Source: Acinetobacter variabilis
GTDB taxonomy: Bacteria > Pseudomonadota > Gammaproteobacteria > Pseudomonadales > Moraxellaceae
DNA: 64,000 bases
Reading direction: 5' to 3'
NCBI RefSeq assembly: GCF_000369625.1
Contig: NZ_KB850113.1
Span: forward strand, 921,251 to 985,250
The notes under the pieces are model-generated. The model saw nothing but the letters and a program-made list of their open reading frames with translations. It was not told where the DNA came from and did no database searches. Of the stretch, positions 17,136 through 26,726 are shown one piece after another. The first letter of the stretch is position 1, and each line of letters begins with the position of its first letter. The position numbers were made by a program, and so were the translations under genes.

Positions 17136-19211
17136 TTAATCTCCTGCGCCTGCATATCTTGGCGGTGTCTTGATATGACATAAGCTGCTACGAATATTGT
17201 TGAGTGAAATATGCAGCCGTTCTACAACATCTGTATGTTCCTGCATGATGAGATCTGCTTCCAAAGCCTGTATTTTGTTAATTAACTGTGTGAAGGCAGC
17301 ATCATAATTTTGTCCAATTTCTTTGGCACGAAAATATTCATCCAGCTGTATTTGAAGATCTTCGAGTTGCTGGGTCAAAGGCTGCTGTTCAGGTAACTTG
17401 AGTATGAGTTCTTGTAACCGTGCCAGATCCACGACGGCGCTGGATTCAATGAGTGCTTGATTGATTTTATTTTTTAGATCTTCAGATTCTACTGTTTTAG
17501 TATTTAATACCCCGATGCGGTCAATCATCGTACGTAAATGAATACGGAACCGTACCCCATAAGGAATATACAGTGCCTGACGAATGGCTCGGTTATGAAT
17601 GGCCAAAATGCGCTGTACGGTTATATCTGGAGACATTGCACGGATCATATGGATAATAAATACAGCGATGATTGGCCCAATCACTGTACCAATCGCTGCA
17701 TCAAAGAAAGAAATTTGATCCAGGGTATAACGGTTATGAAAATTCAGCCCCATGATCGTACCCATCAACAAAGGCAAACCAATTCCAACCAAGGGTGGAT
17801 GCAAAAAAAGCATCAGGCAATATATGCAGAATGGTGCAAGTACAAGTGCTAACTGCCAGAACTCTATAATATTTGGAAAAATTCCATAGGCATATATGAA
17901 GATCACGAACGAAGCATATAAGCTACTACGAATAAACAGCTTTAATGCAGGCACCGGATTATCCAGCGCCGTTAATATACATGCACTAATTGCAGCCATT
18001 TCAGCCAGCATAAATCCAGCTTTCCAGCCGCTTAAGATCCAAAAGGCAGTAGCAATAAAAACAGTGAGGCATGCAGAAACCCCGCCCCGCACTGCTACGC
18101 CATGATCACGATGCAGAGTTGGATAGTTTGTAGTAAGTGGAACAATCATTTCAGGCAGTGAAGTATCCCCTTGTTGGATTCGCTGCCAGATCAACTTAAT
18201 TGCATGGATATTCTGAATGAAATGGCGGATATCCATTTTCAAGCTTTTCAATATCACAATTTGATCATCTTTTGAATGTTCAAAAATTTTCAGGAAATCT
18301 TTTTCAAAATCAGTGGGAAGCTGATTCAGTTCAGACTCTTTTAATGTATGTTCATCAGTTAGATATTTATTAATTTTGGAATGTAAATCTGCTAATGGCT
18401 GGCGATATCCTGTATCAATGAAGTCTAACTGTTGCATGCGTTCTGACATTGCCACCAAATTACTCACCAGCATTGTGATCTGATTCAGCATTTCCTGCAG
18501 TGGTTTGGTCATTCCCTGTAGAGCCGACTTTTCATAGCTTAAATGCACAGCCATGACATGAATATCTGCAATATCTGCAGCTAATTGGCTTAAAGCTTTT
18601 GTATAGTTCTGGTCTTGACGTGGTTCTAATAGAATTTTATTAAAAATCTGCTGAGTATCCACTAAGGTTTTACTGACACGACTTTTCACTGCGGGGCCAA
18701 TATGCATTGGAAATATCGTCGTTGTCACAATCGCACTGCAAACGACGCCAATTGTAATTTCCAGAAAGCGTCCTACTGCCATATCAAATAATGAAGCAGT
18801 ATCAATAAAGTAAATTATATTGAAGCAGATAATGACAGTCGTATATCCAGCCAGCATCAGTATATAACTGCGCGGTGTACGATCAAGCAGAGAGAAATAT
18901 AAGCAGAGGCCAACCCAGCAGGATAAAAACAGCGTAAACAACCACGGTGTATTGATTAGCCATGGAGTAACTGCAACTGCCACAATTGCGCCTAATAAAG
19001 TACCTAGTACACGATAGATACTTTTTGAAGCGGTCATACCCGTATAAGGATTGGCAATAACGAAAACTGTGCCAATAGCCCAAATCGGATAAGCAAGATC
19101 CAAAATCAATGCAACGTAGAGCGCCAAAATACCAGCCACAAACGTTTTAGTCGCAAAAATCCAGTCCATTTTATTTGGACGAAATGCGAGTAAAGATTTT
19201 ATAAGCAGCAT
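17136..19211 (-). CDS. FUSC-family inner-membrane efflux protein (AaeB-like)
   Basis: Pump subunit, 691 residues, with two blocks of about six hydrophobic helices (about residues 15-165 and 360-510) separated by soluble helical regions, the usual plan of the fusaric acid resistance/AaeB family. It starts at ATG 19211 with a signal-like N-terminus (MLLIKSLLAFRPNKMDWIFA). It is first in the operon and diverges from an IclR gene at 19635 across 423 bp, which may contain both promoters. Confidence 0.9.
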   Translation of the reverse strand: MLLIKSLLAFRPNKMDWIFATKTFVAGILALYVALILDLAYPIWAIGTVFVIANPYTGMTASKSIYRVLGTLLGAIVAVAVTPWLINTPWLFTLFLSCWVGLCLYFSLLDRTPRSYILMLAGYTTVIICFNIIYFIDTASLFDMAVGRFLEITIGVVCSAIVTTTIFPMHIGPAVKSRVSKTLVDTQQIFNKILLEPRQDQNYTKALSQLAADIADIHVMAVHLSYEKSALQGMTKPLQEMLNQITMLVSNLVAMSERMQQLDFIDTGYRQPLADLHSKINKYLTDEHTLKESELNQLPTDFEKDFLKIFEHSKDDQIVILKSLKMDIRHFIQNIHAIKLIWQRIQQGDTSLPEMIVPLTTNYPTLHRDHGVAVRGGVSACLTVFIATAFWILSGWKAGFMLAEMAAISACILTALDNPVPALKLFIRSSLYASFVIFIYAYGIFPNIIEFWQLALVLAPFCIYCLMLFLHPPLVGIGLPLLMGTIMGLNFHNRYTLDQISFFDAAIGTVIGPIIAVFIIHMIRAMSPDITVQRILAIHNRAIRQALYIPYGVRFRIHLRTMIDRIGVLNTKTVESEDLKNKINQALIESSAVVDLARLQELILKLPEQQPLTQQLEDLQIQLDEYFRAKEIGQNYDAAFTQLINKIQALEADLIMQEHTDVVERLHISLNNIRSSLCHIKTPPRYAGAGD

Positions 19212-19634
19212 GGTTTCTCTCTAAGAGCTTATTTCATTTTCTAAAGTAAATAACCTGCCCACCAAGCCCAAAGAGCTCAGTGACAAAATTTTTACTTGTT
19301 GAAAGGCTATAAAATTAGAATATTCAGCTGATTAAACTGAAACTGTTTGATGAAAATATAAAAAGCAAAAGACAACACTTTGCTTAATTATTCATCATTG
19401 GATATTTATGTGATTAATTTTTTCAAATAAACGCTTTATTGTCAATAAAAATATCTCTATATGAGAATAAGTATGATTTTTTATCATTGCATAGGCCGTT
19501 ATGCTGAATATTTATCTCTTTTCTTCCTATATCCTCATGATTCGAGAATTTAAGATAAATAATTGCCTCTACTACCTTCTTTTAAGCTAAAGTGAGTCAT
19601 CATCTTTTTCAATGGTCAGCATTTCAGGTTTTTT
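19212..19634. other. Divergent intergenic region FUSC/IclR
   Basis: About 420 bases, AT-rich, between divergent genes. It must hold the promoters for both the efflux operon and the IclR gene. I see no convincing palindromic operator and no small gene. Confidence 0.5.
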
Positions 19635-20429
19635 ATGGCGCAAGCAAGTTTTGGAAAAATTCTTACGGTTCTCGATCTATTTTCATTATCACGTTCAGTG
19701 ATTAATGTAGATATCATCAGTGAAGAATTAAACCTCTCCAAACCTACCAGTTATCGCTATTTAAAAGAATTGGTATCGGCTGAACTTTTACAGCGAATCA
19801 GTGGCACATCCGGTGACTACACCTTGGGTTCAAAAATTGCTGTTCTGGATTATATTTCAAGAAAAACTGATCCTTTGGTACAGATCAGCATTCCCTTTAT
19901 GCAGGAAATCGTCGAACGGACTGAGTTCTCTTGTATATTGACTCATCTCAATTATGATTCTTGTATCGACTTACATGACGAAGTCTTTAAAAATGCACAT
20001 CTGCTTTCATTCGGACGCGGTTGTCCACGTCCTGTCTATGTCGGCTCATCGTCAAAAGTCATCATGGCACATTTACCGAAGCAAGCTTTGCTTGATTATT
20101 ATCAACGTTATGCAGATGCATTTGAAGAAGTGGGATTTGTGCAGAATGAAACCGCTTTTCTGGAACAAATGAGAAAGATTAAAAAACAGGGTTATTATTA
20201 TTCTAGTGGTGAACTTGATCCTCAAGTTGCCGGTTTGTCTGTACCAGTTAAATTCTCTCTTAAAGAACCACCTTTAGCGCTTACTTTATTAGCTTCAAAA
20301 AATAGATTTGATTTCGTAAATCTGGACAAATTAGTACAAATTCTTCAGGAGAAAGCACAGATTATTGAAAATAAGTTCCTCCACCATCCTGCAAGCACAA
20401 GTGACATTCGTAATAATTTAACCAAATAA
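19635..20429 (+). CDS. IclR-family transcriptional regulator
   Basis: DNA-binding regulator with an N-terminal winged helix-turn-helix (VDIISEELNLSKPTSYRYLKEL, about residues 25-46) and a C-terminal IclR ligand domain. The length of 264 residues is normal. The divergent neighbour is the FUSC efflux operon, so control of that operon is a reasonable guess, though AaeR-type systems normally use a LysR protein. No operator was identified. It is followed by a strong terminator. Confidence 0.88.
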   Translation: MAQASFGKILTVLDLFSLSRSVINVDIISEELNLSKPTSYRYLKELVSAELLQRISGTSGDYTLGSKIAVLDYISRKTDPLVQISIPFMQEIVERTEFSCILTHLNYDSCIDLHDEVFKNAHLLSFGRGCPRPVYVGSSSKVIMAHLPKQALLDYYQRYADAFEEVGFVQNETAFLEQMRKIKKQGYYYSSGELDPQVAGLSVPVKFSLKEPPLALTLLASKNRFDFVNLDKLVQILQEKAQIIENKFLHHPASTSDIRNNLTK

Positions 20430-20791
20430 AATTTAAATTATGTTTGAAAAACTATTCATATTCTCATAATATGATTATTAGTCTTTAAGTCATAGCATTC
20501 TTACTGAATTAAATGGCGAGAAGATTCCTCAGAGGTAAAAAAGCCTATTTCGAATGAGATAGGCTTTTTTATTTTAATTTTGGATTTATAACAATAATGC
20601 GGATACATTTAAAGAAAGTTAAGAATTTTACAATTGCGATGTGTAGATAAAATCTAAAGTTAGAAATTTGAAACCGTATAAATTCATCCATTTTATGCTT
20701 TTAATTTTAGCTCTGCCTTAGAATCCTTCTTGATCAAAAACGAGATAACTAAGAAGCCCATTAAGCTTCCTATAATTGAATCATAAAATCT
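20430..20791. other. Convergent intergenic region
   Basis: About 360 bases between the IclR gene and the end of the LysR gene. It holds the terminator at 20537-20570. The rest is AT-rich with no gene that I can see. Confidence 0.5.
20537..20570 (+). terminator. Bidirectional Rho-independent terminator
   Basis: AAAAAAGCCTAT (20537-20548) is complementary to ATAGGCTTTTTT (20559-20570), with a 10-base loop. A- and T-runs on both sides allow termination of the IclR gene and of transcripts from the other side. Confidence 0.88.
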
Positions 20792-21721
20792 TTATAGCTT
20801 AAGAATATTATCCCAGTACGGCGGATCTCCAATTTCTTTTAAAATAAAATCAAGCACAGTTCTAACCTTTTGCGAACGAATTCTGTTTTCAGGAGAAACC
20901 AGATGAATCCCTATAGAATAAGGTTCCACTGTACTGATCCAGTCAGGAAGGAGTTGAACCAGTTTATGTGTTTTGAAATAGTCTTCCATAAAAATCCAGG
21001 TTGGAAATAATACAATCCCCCGTCCTTCCAATGCCGCATCTACCAGGACTTCTGCATTATTGCTTCTTAAAGGTCCTTGTGGCTCAATTAAAATCGGAGT
21101 GTCATGCTCCTGTTGACGGAAATACCAGCGTTGGCTTCCTGAAACGCCCTTATACACCAGACATTGATGATTCTGAATCTCGTATGGGGAATGTGGAGTT
21201 CCATGTTTTTCAAGATATGCAGGACTTGCACACAGTACATATTTTTGATCACAGACCTTGCGTGCAATTAATGCTGAATCCTGTAATGAGCCAATCCGTA
21301 TGGCAATGTCTACGCCTTCTTGTACAGGATCAATAAAAGTATCCGTCAAGATCAGCTCGACTGAAAGATCTGGAAAGCTATCATGCAAGTTATTCACTAT
21401 ACGCGATATATGTAGCCTTCCCAGCGCAACCGCCGTATTGATGCGAATTAATCCTCTGATCGCATTTCTACCAGAAATTTCTTCATTGGCCAGATCTAGC
21501 GTATCAAGCACTTCCTTAATTTGCACAAAGTACTTTTCTCCTATGTCAGTCAGCCGGACAGAGCGTGTATTACGATAAAAAAGTTGCTGTCCAATTTCCT
21601 GTTCAAGTTTGGAAATAAAACGAGATACTGAGGAAGATGGAACCTGAAAATGCTTTGCTGTGGCTGAAAAACTGCCTGTGGTTGCCACCATCACAAAATA
21701 GCGTAATGCATTGAGTTGCAT
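20792..21721 (-). CDS. LysR-family transcriptional regulator
   Basis: Typical 309-residue LysR protein: N-terminal helix-turn-helix (FSATAKHFQVPSSSVSRFIS, about residues 18-37) followed by a substrate-binding domain of the periplasmic-binding fold. It diverges from the pair of small membrane proteins at 21856 and 22297 across 134 bp and may regulate them. The effector is unknown. Confidence 0.9.
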   Translation of the reverse strand: MQLNALRYFVMVATTGSFSATAKHFQVPSSSVSRFISKLEQEIGQQLFYRNTRSVRLTDIGEKYFVQIKEVLDTLDLANEEISGRNAIRGLIRINTAVALGRLHISRIVNNLHDSFPDLSVELILTDTFIDPVQEGVDIAIRIGSLQDSALIARKVCDQKYVLCASPAYLEKHGTPHSPYEIQNHQCLVYKGVSGSQRWYFRQQEHDTPILIEPQGPLRSNNAEVLVDAALEGRGIVLFPTWIFMEDYFKTHKLVQLLPDWISTVEPYSIGIHLVSPENRIRSQKVRTVLDFILKEIGDPPYWDNILKL

Positions 21722-21855
21722 ACCTGATCTATCCCTGAATTTAATTTAATCATTTTATTATTGTCATAATAGCAATTATGTTTTGAAAAATTACGGAATT
21801 GTAGCTTTTAGATAAGAGAATATAATTCGGTGCTTTCTTCTTTTGGAAAGCATAT

Positions 21856-22284
21856 ATGAAACAGTTGTGGATTTTCCCATTAGTCGTTCTTGCAGGTATG
21901 GGATTATCTGTTGAAGCGGGTTTACTGGGTCCACTCGGGGAAGAAATTGGCCATTTCTGGGCAACCTTGGGAATTTTCGCGATCGGCTCACTGCTCTTAA
22001 CCTTCGGACTGATCTTTAGCCGTCCAAAACTTTCTCTCATGTTCAAGCAGCCACGGTGGCAACTGATTGGTGGCATATTAGGCCCTATATATGTAGTAGC
22101 TTTAACTATAGCAACACCTCATATTGGCGTTGGCCTCACCATGGTGGGCATCCTTTTTGGCCAGGTTGCGACCAGTCTTATTATTGATCACTGGGGTTTG
22201 TTAGGTAGTCATAAACGGGCTGTAGATAAATATCGTATTGGCGCGCTGGTGGCTATTTTAGCTGCATTATGGCTTATTCAATAA
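21856..22284 (+). CDS. DMT-type small membrane protein, YdcZ/DUF606 family (first of pair)
   Basis: Hydrophobic protein of 142 residues with about five membrane helices. The pattern with PRWQLIGGILGPIYVV is the YdcZ half-transporter signature. It is followed after 12 bp by a homologous protein, and the two probably form a heterodimeric transporter. It starts at ATG 21856 directly downstream of the LysR divergent region. The substrate is unknown. Confidence 0.82.
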   Translation: MKQLWIFPLVVLAGMGLSVEAGLLGPLGEEIGHFWATLGIFAIGSLLLTFGLIFSRPKLSLMFKQPRWQLIGGILGPIYVVALTIATPHIGVGLTMVGILFGQVATSLIIDHWGLLGSHKRAVDKYRIGALVAILAALWLIQ

Positions 22285-22296
22285 GGAAGCTTCTCC

Positions 22297-22761
22297 ATGA
22301 TTTATATAATGTTATTAGTCGTTATTTTTGGCGGAGCAGTTTTATGTGCTCAATCTTCAATTAATGGTCGTCTAGGTGCTAAAGTAGGCGTATTAGAAAG
22401 TTCTTGGCTGACCTTTGTTTTAGGTGCTTTAGTCAGTTTTCTAATTGCTTTCTTTCTTGAACCAAACCATGAGTTGAATTTATTCACCGCACCAAGATGG
22501 CAGTTAACAGGCGCATTTTTTGGCGTAGCCTATATGCTCACCATTGTATTTGCCATGCCTAGACTGGGCGCTGCTGCCACCACTGTCGCCGTCATTAGTG
22601 GACAGTTATTAATGAGTCTGCTTATCGACCATTTCGGTTGGTTGAATAATCCGGTGATTCATTTAGATGGCTCCAGACTAGCAGCAATTGCTCTATTAGC
22701 CGTTGCACTATTTTTTATCTATAAAAGTAATATTGCAGCCAAAGCACAAGCTGAAAATTAA
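22297..22761 (+). CDS. DMT-type small membrane protein, YdcZ/DUF606 family (second of pair)
   Basis: One hundred and fifty-four residues, about five membrane helices, with INGRLGAKVGVLESSW near the N-terminus and PRWQLTGAFFGVAYML in the middle, matching the partner gene in plan. A ribosome-binding site (AAGGAAGC) precedes the ATG. It ends at a clear terminator, so the pair forms a short operon. Confidence 0.82.
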   Translation: MIYIMLLVVIFGGAVLCAQSSINGRLGAKVGVLESSWLTFVLGALVSFLIAFFLEPNHELNLFTAPRWQLTGAFFGVAYMLTIVFAMPRLGAAATTVAVISGQLLMSLLIDHFGWLNNPVIHLDGSRLAAIALLAVALFFIYKSNIAAKAQAEN

Positions 22762-22775
22762 GATGCTGTGAAAGG

Positions 22776-22806
22776 AGAGATTTTAGGTTTTAAAATCTCT
22801 TTTTTT
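22776..22806 (+). terminator. Rho-independent terminator
   Basis: AGAGATTTTA (22776-22785) is complementary to TAAAATCTCT (22791-22800), with a 5-base loop and six T residues following. It ends the DMT pair. Confidence 0.85.
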
Positions 22807-22879
22807 ATGCGGTCATAAAGTTATTGTGAGGAATCTAAGGGTAATATTAGGCATAGTTCATAAGTCATTTCACTTAAGC

Positions 22880-23578
22880 ATGCATAATCAATTTTCAGGC
22901 AATAAACAAATTCTTGTAGTTTCAAACTTTTCTGAACTCGTTAATTCGCATTTTAAGGGGGAGATGAATGCGATTTGCTGGTCTAGAAATTTAGCGGGCG
23001 ATTTTGCCGAGATCGTGAATAAGCTTCATTTAGAGGAAAATATGACCGAAGTTTCAATTGATGATCTGATGACACTCCAGCTTTCAGAAAGCGGTCATCT
23101 GGCAAGAGAGATTATCTTAAAAGATATACAGCGACTAACTGACTACGGCGCTTCCCCTTCACTCAATCTGCTCAAATGCTATGAACGGGATAATGAGCTT
23201 GATTTTATTACTACAGATGTCTATTCATTTCATGTCGATCGCTCACCGATTGAAACAGATACTTTCTTATGTACCTATCATGGCGCTGCAAGCGATATCT
23301 TGCCCAATGATCAGGTGGAACAAAAGATTCTGATTTCAGAAATCAGGGCAAAGCTGAAAGAATTATATGATGGCCCAGAAGCCGGATTTGAAGATTTTCT
23401 GGAAGAGTATTTCTTTAATCTGCATTATCAACCTAAGCCTAATGCAAAACCTGTAAATTTAGGTCAAGGCCATCTTTGGCGATTGGCAGTAGATCATCCC
23501 ACCCAACACGCTCTACCATGTGTACATCGGGCTCCAGTTGAAAATGAGGGTGAATACCGATTGCTTTTGATTTGTTAA
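22880..23578 (+). CDS. DUF1826-family protein
   Basis: Soluble protein of about 232 residues from the ATG at 22880 (an upstream GTG at 22826 would add 18 residues). The segments MNAICWSRNLAGDFAEIV and VDRSPIETDTFLCTYHGAAS fit the DUF1826 family as I know it; its function is not established. It stands alone after a terminator and is followed by a pseudogene on the other strand. The C-terminus (CVHRAPVENEGEYRLLLIC) looks complete. Confidence 0.7.
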   Translation: MHNQFSGNKQILVVSNFSELVNSHFKGEMNAICWSRNLAGDFAEIVNKLHLEENMTEVSIDDLMTLQLSESGHLAREIILKDIQRLTDYGASPSLNLLKCYERDNELDFITTDVYSFHVDRSPIETDTFLCTYHGAASDILPNDQVEQKILISEIRAKLKELYDGPEAGFEDFLEEYFFNLHYQPKPNAKPVNLGQGHLWRLAVDHPTQHALPCVHRAPVENEGEYRLLLIC

Positions 23579-23643
23579 ATTCGATACAAATCTTAAAAAT
23601 GAGAAAATCCACATTATCTTATTGTCATTTTTTTCATTTATAT

Positions 23644-24085
23644 TCAAGCAAATTCTAATTGTCCAACCGAATGGTAAGTACGATTAAAATACACCAGGCT
23701 TTGATCCTGTTCGCTCCGTTGAATCGCAACCACTCGGCACATCAAGATACTGTGTGTCCCTACTTGTTAGATATTCTCGATTTCACAGTCGAAATTCACT
23801 AATGCATCGTCTAATACAGGTGAACCTGTTTTTAGCGGTCCAAGAACCTAATTGAAATCTTCGTTCAGAACTGAATTTGCTGGATGCGAATGCATTGGAA
23901 ATCTGTTCGTGCTGTGGACCTAAGACGTTCACTGACAAAATTTTGTTCTCAATAAAATGCACATGTGATCGAGATGACTGATTCATACAGACCAGCAATG
24001 TGGGTGGCGTATCGGTCAAGCTGCATACCGCAGATGCCGTAAAACAAAGATGAGATAAATTCACTATAGCCGAATTATTTGTATG
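23644..24085 (-). pseudogene. Flavin reductase-domain protein (HpaC/RutF-like), decayed
   Basis: Minus-strand frames spell a flavin reductase in pieces. First comes FTASAVCSLTDTPPTLLVCM and SRSHVHFIENKILSVNVLG, as far as RFQLGSWT. After a frame change come TGSPVLDDALVNFDCEIENI, a TAA, then QVGTHSILMCRVVAIQRSEQ and a proper end at 23644 (YHSVGQLEFA). The N-terminal flavin-binding part is lost or scrambled beyond about 24085. One frameshift, one internal stop and the missing start make it non-functional. It would have supplied reduced flavin to a monooxygenase. Confidence 0.82.
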
Positions 24086-24213
24086 AATACTTACTTAAAA
24101 TTAAATAGGACAAAATACAGTTTCTCATTCAAACATTAATGTAGATCTGATGTGTGCTGAAAAAACAGGAGGTTTTAACTTGGTAAACTAAACACACTCA
24201 TCAGGAGTTTACC

Positions 24214-24513
24214 ATGAGCAAGAAATACAAGACTTACACCACAGAATTTAAAGCTGAAGCCATCAAATTAATTGAAGCCAATCAAGGCAATGTCTCGGAA
24301 ACAGCTAGACAACTTAGCATTTCAATGCAAACTCTTTCAAATTGGAATACCAAAGCAAAGGCTGGAACTTTAGCAGGTACAAAACAGTATTCACCTGATC
24401 TAAACGCTCTACTCGAAGAAAATAAAAAACTCAAACAACAGCTCAAAATAGCTGAAATGGAACGTGAATTTTTAAAAAAGGCAGCAGCGTACTTTGCCAA
24501 AGAAAGTCAGTAA
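24214..24513 (+). CDS. IS3-family transposase OrfA
   Basis: Helix-turn-helix protein of 99 residues (ETARQLSISMQTLSNWNTKA) with a leucine-zipper-like C-terminal helix (NALLEENKKLKQQLKIAEME). It starts at ATG after AGGAGTTTACC. Near its end the heptamer A AAA AAG (24474-24480) is in the correct phase for a -1 ribosomal frameshift into orfB, producing the OrfAB transposase. Confidence 0.95.
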   Translation: MSKKYKTYTTEFKAEAIKLIEANQGNVSETARQLSISMQTLSNWNTKAKAGTLAGTKQYSPDLNALLEENKKLKQQLKIAEMEREFLKKAAAYFAKESQ

Positions 24514-24524
24514 GGTACGCCTAT

Positions 24525-25379
24525 ATGAAACAAAAAAGATATTCATTTCCAATTACCTTAATGGCTCGATTACTTCATGTTTCAGTTTCATGTTTTTATG
24601 ATTGGCTCAAGAGAGGCGTGAGCAAAAGAACGATTCAACGAAATCAACAGACGATATTGGTGAAAATAGCCCATGAGGAGACAAGGCAGAGCTATGGTTA
24701 TATTCGATTAACCAAATACTTACAAGCTCAGGGCATAAAAATGAGTATGTACGCTGTACGTCAGATAAAAGCGCTGAACCACCTGTATTGTAAGCGACAC
24801 AAGCGTTTTAAAAGGACTACGAATAGTGACCATAATCGAGCGATCTATGAAAACCTGCTGGAGCAACAATTCTCAATGACTAGACCAAATCAAGCATGGT
24901 CAAGTGATATTACGTACATATGGACTGTTGAAGGATGGCTGTACTTAGCAGCGGTAAAAGACCTTTACACGAAGCAAGTGGTTGGCTATAGCTTAAATGA
25001 GCGCATGACAACACAGCTTGTTTGTAATGCGCTAAATATGGCTATTCACAATCAAAAACCAACCAAAGAACTGATTGTGCATTCAGACAGAGGAAGTCAA
25101 TATTGCAGCCATGAATATCGAAATATACTTGAGCAATATGGTTTTCAAGGTTCAATGAGCAAGCGCGGAGACTGTTACGATAATGCACCGATTGAAAGCT
25201 TTTGGGGAATACTGAAAAATGAGTTAGTGCATCATTACAACTATCAAACCAGAGAAGAAGCCAAAGCAGATATTATAAAATACATTGAGTTATTTTATAA
25301 TCATCGAAGAATTCAAAAGGGTTTGGGTTTTAAGACACCAAATCAAATGGCCGAAGACTTTTATAAGTTGGCTGCCTAA
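24525..25379 (+). CDS. IS3-family transposase OrfB (DDE integrase domain)
   Basis: Catalytic part, 284 residues, in the -1 frame relative to orfA. It has an HTH_21-type N-terminal region and an rve integrase core with the three acidic residues in SSDITYIW, HSDRGSQYCS and APIESFWGILKNE. No internal stop or frameshift is seen, so the element should be active. Confidence 0.95.
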   Translation: MKQKRYSFPITLMARLLHVSVSCFYDWLKRGVSKRTIQRNQQTILVKIAHEETRQSYGYIRLTKYLQAQGIKMSMYAVRQIKALNHLYCKRHKRFKRTTNSDHNRAIYENLLEQQFSMTRPNQAWSSDITYIWTVEGWLYLAAVKDLYTKQVVGYSLNERMTTQLVCNALNMAIHNQKPTKELIVHSDRGSQYCSHEYRNILEQYGFQGSMSKRGDCYDNAPIESFWGILKNELVHHYNYQTREEAKADIIKYIELFYNHRRIQKGLGFKTPNQMAEDFYKLAA

Positions 25380-25421
25380 AATCTCCCAAGGGAAAGTCTC
25401 CTGATAATTCAGCGTATATCA

Positions 25422-26348
25422 TCTGGTATGAAGCAGCTATATCCAGAAAATCCATTTCAATATTTTGAAGAAATCCGAACCAAAAATGTGCTTGCTCCCT
25501 CTGCTGTGCCCATTAAAACGGAGATGTTACCGATTCAACATTTTATCACTACGGCGCAGCAGCACTGGGGAAAATCAGAATTTGACAATATTACCGTGAA
25601 GCAGCCGAATACCCAGCTGGCAAAGATTACCTTAACCGAATTGAAAGATCATTCTATTACCCGCAATCAGGCACAACTCGTATTAAATGCGACGACGGGC
25701 AAATTGCTTGAAAACACTCGTAATGACAGTGCAATTGCTACCCTGAATGCCGGAGTATATGGTTTGCACATGGCACGTTTTGCTGAACCTGTTTTACGTT
25801 TAGCCCTATTTTTCTCAGGCATATTAGGCTGTGCCATGATCGCTTCCGGATTATTGCTCTGGAGCCTGAAACGGCAGATGCAGAAAAAATCGGATCGTTT
25901 TCACTTTGGATATTATCTGGTGAATCGTCTGAATATCACCATGATAATTGGTTTACCTATTGCCATGCTGGCTTATCTTTATGCAAACCGTTTAGTTCAC
26001 ATTCCTGGAGGCACAACAAATTATGAAATCTATATCTTCTTTGGTATTTGGCTGAGTAGTTTTATCTTGGCCTGTTTAACGCCACAACTGCATTTATGGA
26101 AAACGCAGCTTAAAATTCTCATCTGTGCCGCTTTTATGCTTCCATTCATCGACCTATATTATTTATGGTCTCAGCATTATCTGGATTCTTTTGCAAACTA
26201 TTGGCTGTTTTTGCGTATCGATCTGATGCTCTGGATCTTGGCACTTCTCGCTTACTTCCTACATCAGAAAATTACACCTATCCAGCAAAAAGCTGTTCAT
26301 AAAATTCAGGCCAAGCTTAAAACTGCACAGCAGGAGTCTTCTTCATGA
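25422..26348 (+). pseudogene. PepSY-associated membrane protein, 5' end lost at IS
   Basis: The remaining frame (ATG at 25428, 306 residues) has a periplasmic PepSY-like part and then five or more membrane helices (LALFFSGILGCAMIASGLLL and later). Iron-regulated PepSY membrane proteins are usually about 500 residues with an N-terminal helix; roughly the first 200 are absent. The frame begins right at the IS right end. The sequence left of the IS is not its missing half, so the 5' part was deleted, not simply displaced. A shortened protein could still be made. Confidence 0.7.
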
Positions 26349-26629
26349 TATGGATGGCAATAGTAGGGCTGATCTGGATGGCCTGTTTTGGTTTTTATGC
26401 AGTGAGTGAAAAACAGATTTTAAAAACCAGACAATCTCGATATTCTTTTCTTGTGAGTTATCCGGTCATCGTTAAATTGATCTCAGGCAGTCTTTTACTA
26501 TTGGTATTGTCCCTTTTACGAACTCAATTCAGTAGTAGTATTAGCTTTATGGCACTTTGGGTTTTTATAAGTCCAATCGTATTTATATTTATTCTGAAGA
26601 TGAATAATTTAAAACAAAGAAAAATTTAA
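26345..26629 (+). CDS. Small membrane protein downstream of PepSY gene
   Basis: Ninety-four residues with three hydrophobic segments (MIWMAIVGLIWMACFGFYAV at the N-terminus). It overlaps the PepSY gene stop by ATGA, so the two are translationally coupled. Such small proteins accompany PepSY proteins in iron-uptake operons (DUF3325-like), but I cannot assign the family with certainty. Since the operon 5' end is gone, expression is doubtful. Confidence 0.6.
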   Translation: MIWMAIVGLIWMACFGFYAVSEKQILKTRQSRYSFLVSYPVIVKLISGSLLLLVLSLLRTQFSSSISFMALWVFISPIVFIFILKMNNLKQRKI

Positions 26630-26669
26630 AAGTTTATAAAGGCCTTAAGAATAAGATATAACTAAGTAT

Positions 26670-26700
26670 ATGAGGCGAGAAAATGATTTTTCCGCCTCAT
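26670..26700. terminator. Convergent terminator hairpin
   Basis: ATGAGGCG (26670-26677) is complementary to CGCCTCAT (26693-26700) and the interior continues as GAAAA/TTTTC. It lies between the convergent small membrane gene and copB and probably serves both. Confidence 0.75.
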
Positions 26701-26726
26701 AAATATTAGCTTATATACATATCTGT

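Larger units (their letters stand above)
24148..25421 (+). mobile_element. IS3-family insertion sequence
   Basis: Imperfect terminal inverted repeats are visible: the left end TGATGTGTGCTGAAAAAACA (24148 onward) matches the reverse complement of the right end, TGATATACGCTGAATTATCA, and the similarity continues for about 36 bp. Inside are orfA and orfB with an A AAA AAG slippery site. ATCT occurs at 24145-24148 and again at 25421-25424, a possible 4-bp target duplication if the true tips are one base further in. The element is about 1.27 kb and looks intact. Confidence 0.9.

Noticed and set aside
23783..24064. Apparent 93-residue protein on the minus strand
   Set aside because: It is the middle part of the decayed flavin reductase gene; both ends are missing from the frame.
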